A DNA stretch of 64,000 bases from Linnemannia hyalina. Lineage: Eukaryota; Mortierellomycota; Mortierellomycetes; Mortierellales; Mortierellaceae. The DNA lies in NCBI GenBank assembly GCA_019671135.1, contig JAHRHY010000014.1, positions 742,001 to 806,000 on the forward strand. The letters run 5' to 3'. Numbering within the stretch: position 1 is the stretch's first letter; each line of letters begins with the position of its first letter. Both the position numbers and the translations under genes were made by a program. Positions 47,329 through 58,672 of the stretch are shown piece after piece. The notes beneath the pieces are model-generated. The model did not search any database, was not told the origin of the DNA, and saw nothing but the letters and a program-made list of their open reading frames with translations.

Positions 47329-48129
47329 TTAGATGGGACCGTGGGGGTTGTTGGGTGGCCGGGCCGTATAATAAGAAGTATCCATCGTAGCCTTTTCGAC
47401 GGACGAGTTGACAGTGAACGATGTAGCGTGCGAAAAAGGAGCCGTCGGGGGTGCCGTTGAATAGAATGGCTGGGTATCTTGGTGTCTTTCCTCAGGTCCG
47501 CGCACAATAGACGGTGTCGAATAATTAGAAATTCCAGGCAAGGACAATGTCGTACCACCAGCAGCAGCTGTGACTGGAGGTGCTGGACTGGTCCACGGCG
47601 AGAGTGACACAGTTCCTGACATAGATCCAGATCCATGTCCATGTCCGTGGCTCGAGTATACGTAGGGTGTATTTACCCCTGCCTTGATTTCGCCTCCTGT
47701 CGTGGTAACTACGTTTGGGCGAGGATGTGAAGAAAGTTGTAATTGGTGCTGCAGGTCTGCTGGCTGGTATGAGTCTTGCTGAAACGGTGCCGATGGTGCC
47801 GACATTGCGTATGGTTGTGGTGCAGGAGGCACAAAGGGCTGGTATGGAAGCTGTTGTTGCGGTTGTATGGGCAATTGCTGTGGTTGTGATGGGAGAACTC
47901 CGGATGAGGGGAGTGGGCGAACCAGCAGACCGACGGTGCCGTCGGGCAGGACGCCTGTTGACATCAATCCCAGGGGTTCTTGGGCATGCATCAGGTTGGT
48001 GGCGTCCATAAGCTTCTGTGTGCTTCGTGCGTTGGCTTCCTTGCGACAGCAGCACATGTAGATAAAGCCGAGGCCGACGATGACAGACGGTACTGTGATG
48101 CCGATAATGGCTCCTTGGGTGAGTGACAT
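47329..48129 (-). CDS. Single-pass membrane protein with Cys-rich juxtamembrane and Pro/Gln-rich tail
   Basis: A single 266-residue exon. A hydrophobic segment at about residues 5-24 (GAIIGITVPSVIVGLGFIYM) is followed by CCCRKEANAR, a Cys cluster next to basic residues, which is typical of palmitoylated juxtamembrane regions. The rest (about 230 residues) is Pro/Gln/Ser-rich and looks disordered, with a short HGHGHG run near residue 163. The family is unknown to me. The layout (very short outside part, one membrane helix, long cytosolic tail) resembles the membrane-anchor and tail end of fungal kelch/cell-surface receptors, but no extracellular domain precedes it. The leader contains an A run (minus strand, near 48150-48165). 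Confidence 0.65.
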   Translation of the reverse strand: MSLTQGAIIGITVPSVIVGLGFIYMCCCRKEANARSTQKLMDATNLMHAQEPLGLMSTGVLPDGTVGLLVRPLPSSGVLPSQPQQLPIQPQQQLPYQPFVPPAPQPYAMSAPSAPFQQDSYQPADLQHQLQLSSHPRPNVVTTTGGEIKAGVNTPYVYSSHGHGHGSGSMSGTVSLSPWTSPAPPVTAAAGGTTLSLPGISNYSTPSIVRGPEERHQDTQPFYSTAPPTAPFSHATSFTVNSSVEKATMDTSYYTARPPNNPHGPI

Positions 48130-49353
48130 GACTGACGGCTGTACGTCCCTTTTTTTTTTTTTTTTGCTTTGAACGTTCTCTTATTCCTGAGTCGGGTGCC
48201 CTTTCTGATTATTTTTTCTATTCCTGTTCCTGAGTGATGGCGATTGACAAGACTGCGAAGTAGAGAGGGAGCAGAGAGTAGACTGTTGTTCTTTGTTTGT
48301 GTGGTGTGTGGTGTGTGTTCTGGGATGGGTTGAATGAGAGGGTATGTCGGTGAAGAAAGAAGGAAGAAGGATGAGCAAGTGAATGAGAGTGTCTGAGTGA
48401 ATAATATGCGAGGGGGAGGGAGAGAGAGAGAAGAAAGGTTCAATTTTGGATGGAACAACAACAAAAATCCCAATGCCAGTGGTGCGTGTTGTCTACTTTG
48501 CTCTCTGCAGCTATCGGTATTTTGACTCTGACGCTGCAGACGATAATGCTAAAACAAAGACACGCCGGATTGCCCGCCGAGAGTTAAAATAAGCATTTTG
48601 TTGGTGTACAAGAGTTTTTTTTTTTGTTGTTGTCATCTATCACTGCCACTTTATCTCTTTCTCGACGCCCCTTTTGCAATATCCTCATCAAGTCAAACCT
48701 CAACCCTCGCTCCGATCTCACAGACCTCACTTGCACCCTCGTCAGTGCATCCCTTCAATCACGCAACCATATCCTCCACATCTATCCTGATAACGACCAG
48801 GCGCTATCGACGACAATGGAGTTTACTCGGTCCTCTCCCACGAATACACTTCTTCCTCTTCCACATATGGGACTGTAGAAATCCCAAGAGGATTAATTGA
48901 TGTACCGCCTTCCTTCTGCAGGCGGCAGTGGCAAGGGTGTCCGGACAAACATTGGCATACCCCCCTTCCACTGTCTACGTTGGAGGCCAATATCAGCATC
49001 AGTGGCGGGTATGGAAGAAGACTAGCCGTTCCAGGTGAATCATGGGAACTTCCGAAAGAAAACCGTGTTCCAGTCAAGCTACTCGTTGGCCTTGGGGTGG
49101 CGGGTACCATGATTGTTGTGACATTGGCGATTTGCTGTGCGTCGTCATCGCCAACGCCGTAGAGAGGCTCAAGCCCAAACGCGACTCGCCTTACTTGACA
49201 TTCGCGCTCCTTCCTGCCTCCTTCGCAGTCACTCGGTGCAAAATTGAGGATATCAGGGCAAGGTTCACTTCTTTCTTCATTCTTTATTCTTTTACCCCGC
49301 CACTCCCCTACCGCATCACCACTCACCCTTCACATCAACACAAACAACACACC
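48130..49353. other. Unassigned region between membrane protein and Spt3
   Basis: A frame open on the + strand from about 48800 to 49162 would encode YSVLSHEYTSSSSTYGTVEI and later a hydrophobic segment (KLLVGLGVAGTMIVVTLAICC). It has no start codon in frame, and a neighbouring frame (48624-48878) covers the preceding part, as if one gene had been frameshifted or has an unseen intron. I cannot assign a family. The GT..AG options I tried give no clearly better join. The last 100 bases before 49354 are a CT-rich leader for Spt3. Confidence 0.35.
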
Positions 49354-50873
49354 ATGGCTGTAAGACGACGACAACAACAGCAACTCTCGATGAATCACGG
49401 AAGTGTCGAAAAAGAGCGACATAAACGAATCACACATGGTGCTGATCCTTCCCTTCCTCCCTCTCTCTTTCTCTCCTCTCGCTCTGTGCAAACCCAAATA
49501 AAAAACCCCCCTTCATAGGACAAGGACAAGGAAAAGGACAAATCACGCTACCGCTACCAGAGCGAGATCCAGCAAATGATGTTTGTCTTTGGCGAAGTCT
49601 CGGACGCCATCCAGGAGACCACCATGCTCGTCGAGGACATTGTCCGCTCACAAGTCATCGAGATTGTACGTCTTCCCTTTTTTTTTTTTTTTTACTTTAC
49701 TTGGCGAACGCCATGGCTTCTCCGTCAGGGTGAATGGCTAATTATTTGAAACAGCAAAAAGAGTGCACACTTCTGACTTGCCACAATCATTCTTTCTTTT
49801 CTGCTAGATATGCTTGGCAGCTCAGCAGGCACGGAAACGAGCTTCTAGGTTCATGACAGCAGAGGACCTCATCTTTCTTATCAGGCACGACCGCCCCAAG
49901 GTCAATCGACTCCGGACATATCTCTCCTGGAAAGATGTCCGCAAAAACGTCAAGGATTCTTCGGATGGCGCAGGAGGCACAGGAGCTGACGATGTGGCTG
50001 GATTGGATGATGCTGCTGCTGCACATGAGAAGGGCGTCGGGGTAGATGGTCCCGGGGGTGGACCTAATGGCAAGAACTCTGCAGCTGGGCCTGTCCCTGT
50101 GTCGAAGGCTAGGCGGATGAGGGTCAAGTTGAGCTGGGAGCTGCTTAATGGGTTTGCAGATGCCATGCTTGGAAACGGAGAGGATGACGAGGAAGATGAT
50201 GACGATGAGGATGCTTACCTGGACTCCATGCAGCGGCTACGAGTACGTAACTGGATTATAATGCGTTGTGTTTTTGTCATTTGAGCGTAAAAACGTGGCG
50301 CTGACACCTTCTCAATTTTCTGAACTTCCCAAACGATAGGATGCAGACAGAATTACACTGGCAATGACGAGAGAGGAATACGAGCACTATAGTGAATGTC
50401 GACAGGCATCATTCACTTACAGGAAAGCAAAGCGATTTCGGGAATGGGCCAACATGGCCTCATACATCGACATGCGACCTAACGACGACATTATCGATAT
50501 TCTCGGCTTCTTGACCTTTGAGATGGTGACAACCCTTACAGAGTCAGCCCTGAAGGTGAAGAAGGAAGAAGACGAGAAGCAGCGACTCTACCGCGAAGCA
50601 GTGGTTGCGGCCAAGAACAAGAGCATGGGCAAAACTGAAGATGGTACAGGGTCAGGCGCAGGAGGAGACGGTAGTAATGGCGCCAACAATGGAGCAGGCG
50701 AGGATATGGACCTGGATGAGGATGTACCTGGATTGTTCTCGTTGCCGCCCAGCGAGAAGGGTCCCCTACAGTCACGGCATATCCGTGAGGCATTCCGACG
50801 ACTGCAACGTGCACCTCTTCCCATCAAGAACTACAACGGAGGGCTGGCGCGAACCAAAGTCTCGCTGATTTGA
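49354..50873 (+). CDS. SPT3: SAGA complex subunit Spt3
   Basis: Four exons, 49354-49359, 49519-49665, 49808-50242 and 50340-50873, give 373 residues. Spt3 contains two histone folds and helps SAGA deliver TBP to promoters. The N-terminal fold reads YRYQSEIQQMMFVFGEVSDAIQETTMLVEDIVRSQVIEI, joined to ARKRASRFMTAEDLIFLIRHDRPKVNRLRTYLSWKDVRKN. The second fold contains MRPNDDIIDILGFLTFEMVTTLTESAL. Between them are Gly/Ala and acidic spacers. I place the start in a 6-base coding exon (ATGGCT) followed by GTAAGA; splicing to the TAG at 49516-49518 gives MADKDKEKDKSRYRYQ, closely matching the short N-terminus of yeast Spt3. The alternative, reading on past GTAAGA, hits an unspliced tail with no good donor. 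The terminal part has another acidic spacer. Confidence 0.92.
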
Positions 50874-51147
50874 TGGCTTTTTGATGCGGTACAGAATAAA
50901 CCCCTAATTTGATCCACTCTAACGTCCGATTTGCTGACCAAATCGATACTGTTCGATGCTCGCTACTCAAACTAGGTTACATGTCACCAAGTAGAAAGTG
51001 AATGTCTATCGCGCATGGTCTTTATTCGGATGGTAGGGGTGTTGATTAAAATATTGAATACGCGGTGTTGTCGCTGTTGTTGTCCGCTCAGTATGGTTCT
51101 ACTACTGCCGTGGTCAAAGTGAGATTTGTTGACAGGGTCTTCCTGCT

Positions 51148-52450
51148 TTAGCTCTTGAGAGCCTCCAATCGTCTCTGCATATCGTCCAGTGCTGGCTCCT
51201 CCTCTTCCTCTTCCGCCTCGGTTGGCAATGATCCAGCGGCAAGTGGGGCTTCTCCCAAAAGGCCTATAATAAAGAAAACATAAAAAGGTGTGAGTATTCG
51301 CCTGATTACATCTAGCGTACTAAAATCGCAAAATATATGACATTGGAGGATCCTGGAAATATTACCATCTGTAATCTGGAAAAGAACCTTGTTGACCTCC
51401 TCCTCTGCTTCTTCTTCGATCTCGTCGTCGTCCATCGATTCCATGGTATCCTGAAGCATCTCGTCAATAATGCCAGCCTAGAAAGTGAGGGTGTCAAATG
51501 AAAACTCGGTTATCAATAAAGCGAGATCGATAAGGACGCATTGACCTATGACATCAAGAGTGCAGTCAAATCAAGACACGGAATGTGTATGCTGCGTACC
51601 TTCATCATCTCCTTGGACATTTCCTGCATCTGGGCAGAGATCTCAGGGAGCTTGACGAGGTTGTTGACCATGCCCATAACCTCTGAACTCTTCTGCAGCG
51701 TACCGGCAATCTTTAATGTGGCTAGAACAAGATATGAAGCAGAGGAGAAAAGATGAGTTAGCCAAGAACAAATAACGACTTTCCCCTGAAGTAACAGCAG
51801 CATACCAGCAAAGCTATGCCAAGACTAAAAAGACTCCCTCAAAGTATCAAAAAAAAAAAAAAAAAACTTACAAAGCTGATGTTGGAGCTGCATGGATATT
51901 GAGTTCAATTGAGCTTTGCTGGTAACGATACGATCCTTCTGACGACGGGAGCGGACCAATTCCTTGGCGAGGATCTTGCAGGTACGGATATCGCCCTTCT
52001 TGGCCATCTGCTTGATCATCTTCTTGGCCTTGAGCTCCTCTGCTTCGATCCCGCGCTTCTGACGGTCCAGAGCTCGTTGCTGGGCGTTAATTTCTTGGCG
52101 CCACTTCCTGACCTGCACCAAAGGGGTCAAAGGTTTCCGTTTAGGTTGTCGCAAGTGAGATGGGAATCGGTCAAAGTGAAAGAAAGGTGTGAGATGAGCC
52201 CAACGGTTGAGAAGAAGGAAGAGAGGAGTAATGCAGAAAGAGTTGACGGACGTTAGTTGACTGAAGGAATGGGCTGTCTCTTTCATTGTTTGAAAGTTCA
52301 ACATCCCAGACCAGGGTTCCTCCCACTGTAGCCCGTCATGCCACTGCATGCGAACGAGTGTGAGTGCAAGGTATGTACCATCTCTTCAGGGGTCTTCTTG
52401 CCAAAGAACCGTTGAACAGACTCGACGGAAGTTTTGAATGTCGATGCCAT
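51148..52450 (-). CDS. VPS24: ESCRT-III subunit Vps24/CHMP3
   Basis: Five exons, 52379-52450, 51872-52112, 51600-51721, 51366-51477 and 51148-51263, give 220 residues, close to human CHMP3 (222). It polymerises with Vps2 on Snf7 filaments during multivesicular-body sorting. The N-terminus has FGKKTPEEMVRKWRQEI, then basic helices AKKMIKQMAKKGDIRTCKILAKELVRSRRQKDRIVTSKAQLNSI. These are followed by LKIAGTLQKSSEVM, LVKLPEISAQMQEMSKEMMKAGIIDEMLQDTMESMDDDE, which match CHMP3 better than CHMP2. The C-terminal end is acidic, then DDMQRRLEALKS, a MIT-interacting motif that recruits Vps4. All introns are GT..AG. The gene is convergent with Spt3. Confidence 0.93.
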
Positions 52451-54823
52451 GGTGCTTTTTTCTTCTGTTGTTGTTGTTGTGTCCTTGTTCCTCGAGTTTT
52501 TGTTGCGGGTTTGGCTGTTGTGATGTGTTGTCCTGGAAAGTGTTTGCCGATGGGCGAAAGAGTGAAGAAGTGAAAAAGTGGGAGGGAAGTAAAAAAAAAG
52601 GAGCGCTCCTGAAGGCTCGCTCCAACGACACGTTTTCGTTTTTTGATCACGGGACTGGTCGATAGAAAAAAAATCACATCAGCCCTCCATCGCGTCGCGG
52701 TGTTGGCAGCGGCCAAGCTGGCGTCCCAGCCCTTGCAAAAGTATACATACACAGACAAAAAGTCACGTACTGCCAACTTGTGCCGCTACGTGTTGTGATA
52801 GGTGCTTATGGCATTTGGCTTGTCAATGACTTTTGCATCTCATACTTTTCAGTCATCAACCGGTAGTCGGATCCAACTTCCAGTTTTACGCGCTACACAA
52901 AAAAATGATTAAGGTAACAGAGGATGCCAGAAATCTTGCGCGCCAACTGTTTCGTTTCAACGTTTCCTTGTCCCAGAGAGTACCCAGTGCATCGACGATA
53001 AAAATAATAATGGTATCACAGCCCCCTTACCAACATCTTGTTTTGCCTTCTAGTAGGATCAAATGCGATGTGGATGGATGACTGACAGGTTTTTTTTTGC
53101 CGTCAGTTAGTCGAATGCATGCCTGGCTTTGTTCCATATTAAAAAAAAGACGCCGGCACTTTTGATTTTCGGTAGAAAAAGACCGGTTGGGACGTTGAGA
53201 TGCACATTTACCCGATTTACCTGGATCCTTGGATCGATACACTCTGTTCTTTTTTTTTTACTCTTGTCATTCCCAACGAGAATAGAATGCTGGAGGTTAA
53301 AAAGAAGGTGATCTGTTAATTATCGATAATAGTTCAAATGAAGGGTGCCGTAGCTTTCAGCAGTTGTTCCATGGTTCTGCGAATATAAACACTCGAGGAT
53401 GTCCTGCCTCTTGCTCGAACGGCCCTTGAGCGTTTGCTTTGTTATGGCCTTTTCATTCATTGGCGGTTTTAGATTGGCCCGTTCGCAGGGCCTTGCCCTG
53501 GAGTAATATAATAAGCTCTCCTCGGCCTGATCCATCATTACCGAGTCGTGTGCTTCTTTTGTGGACACGAGGGGCAAGATACGCGACTGAAAAAAGTGAA
53601 GAAGTCCCGACACGCGACGACGCGCCTTCACATCGCGTCTGATGGATCGAGTAACCCCATTTTTCGTGACTGAGCTACGTGTGCCAATTCTATAAAGCTC
53701 TTGCTCCTCTCACCTCTCCTTGCACACACTCTCTTCGGGTTCGGGCTTAAATGTCATCCCTGAGAGCTACCAAAGCAGCAAACAAAACAGCGACACGCGT
53801 TTCGCGTCAAGTCAGTGGAATCTTTTGGTCAAACGGCTCATCAGGGCGAAGGCCCGCGATTGCACCTTAGCAATTACAGTGGCTTCTTCAGTCGACAAAA
53901 TGTCATTTTCTTGATCGGCTGTGAAATCAACATTTCTGTCAACCCTTCGTCAAACGAATCGGCTTTGCCTACTAGACTCGACCATATTGGCAAGTTTTGT
54001 TGTGCGCCGTGTATTGCCCAAACAATCAAGTTCCGGTTCCTGCTGGCGGGGAGGAGGTTGTGTTTTGGCGGAAAAAAAGAGATACATAGGTATGTGTGGA
54101 TCCTCTTGAATGTTGAATACAGGAAGATGAATGACAAGGGAGGAATGAGCCACGACTTTTTTTTATAGCTGTGGTCGGAGAGTGGGCGTAGTGTGGGCGT
54201 AGTGTGGGCGGCTGGGTGGCTTAATGCATGAATGAATGAATGGACGCATGCCAATTTATTTTGAGTTTGACAGCTGAAAGACAAAAAAATGCCAGCACCC
54301 ACAAAGCGGAAGGGAAGCATGGATGGAGACGTGAAAAAGAGACGTTGCTTTCTCGAATGTAGAGTGTGAAAATAGTACCGGGTGGGCGTACCGAGGATCC
54401 AGTTGGACCCACCCAGAGATGCATCTACCAATGCAGTGAAATAGGATGGCGCCGAGATGGGGACAGCGGGTCAATCGAGTCCACCGACCTTCTTTTTCCA
54501 ATCCCGCCCCCCTCTCCAACCCTAAACCAGGGATTGCGAAGGTAAGGTGAGATAGGGCTTTTGTTGTTTTCTTTCTATTTTCATAATATTTGAGAGCATC
54601 AACGACGACCATTGGGTGCAATGGGTGGTGCTGTGTGTGTGAGTGGACTTGGTTCTGTTCCTGAATTAGTGCCCCCCCGGTACCTTATTATCTTTCCTTT
54701 GCTCTTTTTGTTCCTCGCTGCTCACCTTTTCTTCTCTTTTCGTCTTCCTCTTCCTTCCAACCCCTACTCTTCCCATCACCTCTCTTCCCTCCTCCTCCCT
54801 ATCCAACAACACCAACGACAACA
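52451..54823. other. Long region without a recognised gene
   Basis: About 2.4 kb. The left end is the leader of Vps24. A TATAAA at 53691-53696 precedes a 39-codon frame (53751-53870, MSSLRATKAANKTATRVSRQ then a stop), too short to call. The stretch 54180-54250 has GTGTGGGCG repeats and ATGA repeats. The end is a CT-rich leader of the next gene. Nothing else in it resembles a protein family. Confidence 0.45.
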
Positions 54824-55497
54824 ATGCGTTCCTCATCCACTATCTGGACAGCACTCAGTCCCCTCCTCCTCCTCCTCCTCCTCGCCCTCACCTCAACAAC
54901 CACTGTAACCGCTCAATCTGACAAATGCCACGCCTGCATCCGCAAAGCAATCACCGTAGTCCCTGACTGTACCAGCCTCACCCCTGCCTCCCTCGACACC
55001 CTTGACAAGATCATCATCGGCTCCGCCGACGACGCCACCGACAAGTACAAAACCTCGGACCCTGCTGGACTGAAATGCCTGACCGCCTTGATGTGGGATA
55101 GTGTGCAGTACAAGGGCAAGCTCTGGGGTGGGTGTTTGGACCCTGTGAATGCGTGCCCTTGGTCAGAGATGATGCAGTGGTTGGAGATCATTCCCAAGGT
55201 TGCATCCATCTATGGTGCTGGTGCTCCTCCCGTAAGTTATGTTTTTTTTTTTTTTTTGGTCATTCCAAGGAATGGGAGAATGTTTTGAAGGAAGAGATTC
55301 GCGATGCTACGAAAAAAAAGAAGGTGTGGGTTGCTGAGAAAAAGTTGGTCGAGGAACGCCCAACGGACACACAACAAATGATTTTTTTTACCCAATAATC
55401 GATTGCTCACTCTCCTTTGTCTTTTCTTCCTCTGATGCGATGCCTTTTTCGTTATCCAAAAAATTAGGCCCAGGTCTTGGTTGGTGCTCCCGCCTAA
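54824..55497 (+). CDS. Small secreted Cys-rich protein
   Basis: Two exons, 54824-55231 and 55468-55497, give 145 residues. A strong signal peptide with a Leu run (SPLLLLLLLALTSTTTVTAQ) is followed by about 115 residues with six Cys: CHAC, VPDC, LKC, GGC and NAC, an even number that suits three disulfides. The mature part is helical and ends in IPKVASIYGAGAPP, joined by the second exon to AQVLVGAPA. The intron has GTAAGT and TAG ends and is in phase 0. I recognise no catalytic site. Such proteins are often wall-associated or effector-like, but that is only an inference from size and Cys content. The last nine residues are hydrophobic; with only one short stretch, a GPI signal is unlikely. Confidence 0.8.
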
Positions 55498-56268
55498 GTC
55501 GCTCAAAAGGAGACGCCTCAATCCAACACCACTTTCCTTTATCCACATCGCCTCCTCTCCTTGAACCATCGGCAAGAACACGACCCTCACCAACAATAAA
55601 AACCCCCGTTCAGAAAGACGAGCCCCTACTCAGAAGCAGTTATTCAATGGCTTCATTGCAAAAACGAAGGGAGCCCAGGCACCAAGGATAATGACAACAG
55701 GGCGGCATCATTTCGTTTACAGCCTTTGATGTGAAATAGATAGGGAAGTTCTCTGTTGACATCCTTCCAAGCCATCAGAAATCAGCACACAACACAGGCC
55801 CATCACTCTTGCTGTTGGACTCGCGTATCCTCGAAAACACATTACAGCAACAAAAAGCATGCGATTGGATAAAAAAAAACGGGATTGTGTCTTGGGAAGG
55901 ACGCTCTCCTAGCTACGACAAGTTTCACGTCGGTGCACCCCGATCGTCAACAGGAAAGGTATTCGTTCCTTAGAGACGTGTGCTTTGAAATTGAAAGAAA
56001 AATGGTTGAAGTCATTGGACTTGGTGGTTGTGGCATTCGTATGATCGTCGTCGTTGTCTTTTCCTCCTTGTTGTCACTCCTTTGGGTTCATGATTCCAAA
56101 TGGGTGGTCATTGAGTTGAAGCTGCCGTTTACACCACCTGACCCTCTATTAATATATCACGGTGGGAAAAGAGTGGATGTCAGTTCATGGTTGACACATG
56201 GTCAAGAACAGGAGCCTCAAGGAACAACAATAGCAGGAGGTTAACAATGAAAGACAACAACGACGTAC
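55498..56268. other. Intergenic region; may contain last exon of RPEL gene
   Basis: It holds the 3' UTR of the secreted-protein gene (+). On the minus strand it should hold the terminal coding codons and 3' UTR of the RPEL gene. Possible acceptors on the minus strand near 56222 and 56155 would each add only four or five residues before a stop. No other gene seen. Confidence 0.4.
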
Positions 56269-57913
56269 CGAGGATGTGCTTCTCGACGAGAGTTTCTGGG
56301 GCTGGGCGCTCCTGAATCTTGTGGTTCAGGACATCCTCGAGCTGTGACCTCTTCAAGTCTGCCTCCTTGCCCTGGAGAGCAGGCGCCACGTGCGAAGCTA
56401 AACAGTTTCAGTGATTCACAGGCAGCAGGGATAAAGATATGTAGACAGAAAAGTAAAAGCAAGGGACAAGAATAGATAAAAAGTTTGTTAGCGCCTGGAA
56501 TGGTAGCATCATGTTATTTTGTACCGTCATGCAAGAGATAATTGCTGGGAAGAAAAGCATAAGGGAGTGGGAAGGAAAGGAGAAAAGAAAGGAGTGAGTG
56601 AGAGAAGGAGGAGAAAAGGAAAGGAATGAGAGGGAAGGGGAGGCATGGGATGGAGGGTGCAGAGGGGACGTTTAAGTTGATCATAGGACAGCTGGCATGC
56701 ACTCATTAACAGATACCAGTGATCCATCCCCCCCCCCCCTCCTCTCCTTCCCTTCTCACCGTCGCATTAATAAGTATTCATCTCCTTACCATGCAAAATG
56801 TTGTGGTCGATCAACTCTGAGGCGGGAGGGCGGTTCTCGATCTTGTGGGCCAAGGCCGTCTCCAACTTAGCACGCTTGAGTTCTTCAGCATGGTGTTGCA
56901 GAGCAGGGGCGATCTTGGGGTCTATTCAAAACATATCACAGAGATATAGTGGATTAGTGGTGAGACTTTTGTTCAATATTGGACGTCAACGACTGGGTTG
57001 TCGGGTTCAACTAAAGCAAACACAAAAGGGTCAAAGCACCCTCAAAACGTCAAAACCGAACAAAGAATAACGAGAAGAAACGCATTGTGTTCGCCCCTGG
57101 GTCAAATAGCGTGGTCAAGACCCTGCTATTTTTTCGCTCTCACGCCCTCATGCTCTCTCCTTTTTTTTCAATAGTGTCTCGCCTCTGGTACTTTCGTTCC
57201 TTTTTGGTCGTTTGGTCTGGGTCCTCTCTGCAGCATGGGCGTGCCCCGTTTTTTTGCACACTTGCCGTCGAAAAGTATCGTAGTCTCAGCAAGAAGGAGA
57301 ACCATATGAAGAAGGCCACGCGAAAGAACTCAGTGGATAAGACAGGATGAGCTGAAAGGTGAGAGGAGTAGGGAAAAGGAAGAAGACAAGATACCTTTGA
57401 GGATGTTCTTTTCAACGAGCTCCTTCTGGTTGGGGCGCTCCTTCAAGAACTTGTCCAATTCTTCGTTCGATTTGCGCAAATGGTCTGTAGTTGTAGACGC
57501 GCATCAAGAGGATGTTGCCCAAGTTGTTGGTCCAAGAAACATAATGCAGTTGGCGGTCCTAAACGCGCGAAGAAAGGGAAGGGTTCGAATACGTAAACAA
57601 AGGTTAGGAGACGTTGTCCTTTCGTTTTTGTTCTGTCGTTTATGCGTGTCGAACAATAGAGGTGTCACATACAAACACAGTTGTTCAGTCAAGAAAGAAG
57701 GAACGAGTACGAGACATATCCATGCGAGGATGACAAGAGGCCAGACAGATCCGTGAAGTATGATAGGTGTGAGAAAAAAGTGGAGGACAAAGAGAGAGAG
57801 AAAACGGAGGATAACACGAACGAGTTAGTGACCGCTTATTATTTGTGGAGCACAGTGAAGAACAAAAAAAAGGTGAACAGAAAGAGAAAGTGAGGACGAG
57901 AGACTTTACCCAT
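56269..57913 (-). CDS. RPEL-repeat (actin-binding) protein, 3' end not resolved
   Basis: Four exons can be placed: 57910-57913 (ATGG only), 57395-57484, 56790-56921 and 56269-56397, about 118 residues. Each larger exon carries one RPEL repeat: FLKERPNQKELVEKNILK, ALAHKIENRPPASELIDHNIL and VLNHKIQERPAPETLVEKHIL. These have the RPxxxEL core and helix that bind monomeric actin in MRTF and Phactr proteins. Linkers are also repeated: DPKIAPALQHHAEELKRAKLE and ASHVAPALQGKEADLKRSQLE. Every intron is phase 1, so repeats could be added or lost as exon cassettes. The start is a 4-base exon joined to give MDHLRKSNEEL. After the last repeat a GTACGT donor follows; if unspliced the frame adds a hydrophobic tail (SLLSFIVNLLLLLFLEAPV) before a stop. 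I consider splicing more likely. Confidence 0.8.
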
Positions 57914-58672
57914 GGTGAATGAGGAATGAGTGTGTGGTGGAAAGTAATTGTGGGTTGTGGGTTATGGTAAGAGGAGAAGAAAGAAGAAAAAAGAAAAGAA
58001 GAGAAAGAAAGCAACAGCGTGCAAAATAAGAAATATAAAAAAAGGAAGGGGCTACTCAACATGGGTGAGCGTGTGTGTGTTTATGTGTCAAAAAGCTCCA
58101 ATGCGGGCCATCTGACCACCTGTCTACATTGGGCAGGTTCTTTTTTGAGTTTTCACGGGAAGTGCGGTATTGTGGTCACTCTCTTTACTACTAATTCATG
58201 TCCCTTCTTTGTTACTTCTCTACTTTTTGCAGATGCCATTCATCTATCAATAGGACGACTACTGATATGAGATGGTCATGTCGGCCAGGATCGTGACCGA
58301 GGAAGACAACAACGAGAAAGCGAGAAGAGGGGAAGGGGAAAATAGGCGGAGTTGTCAGGAGGCTGCAACAAGGGGTCAATCGCTAGTCAGTTAATCAGAA
58401 GAAGATAAAGAACAGAAACAGATAGCAAGACGTCTAGCAAGACGGGATGAATGATGAATGAAGGTCACTCTTTTTTCTCCCACCCTCCCTCTCTCTCTTT
58501 CTTCTCACCAAGTCCGTGTTGTTTGCCCTGTACCCTTCTCAAATACATCAATCTCAATGACCCAGTTGGTTGACAATGAAAAAAATGATTGTATTATGCA
58601 TGTTGTTGTTGTTGTTGTTTCTACATCTAAAAAGTGTCCTGTTCCTATGTTCCTGGATCCCATGGAGGTCGT
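57914..58672. other. Intergenic region, no gene recognised
   Basis: It separates the start of the RPEL gene (-) from the stop of uL6m (-). It contains a TTG repeat (about 58602-58620) and purine-rich tracts. No coding stretch is recognised. Confidence 0.5.

Noticed and set aside
53751..53870. 39-codon frame (MSSLRATK...) 55 bases after a TATAAA
   Set aside because: Too short and without a recognisable domain; a second exon could exist, but no convincing acceptor and continuation were found.
57570..57610. GGGTTCGAATAC, resembling a tRNA T-loop
   Set aside because: No matching acceptor, D-arm or anticodon arm upstream; it lies in an intron of the RPEL gene.
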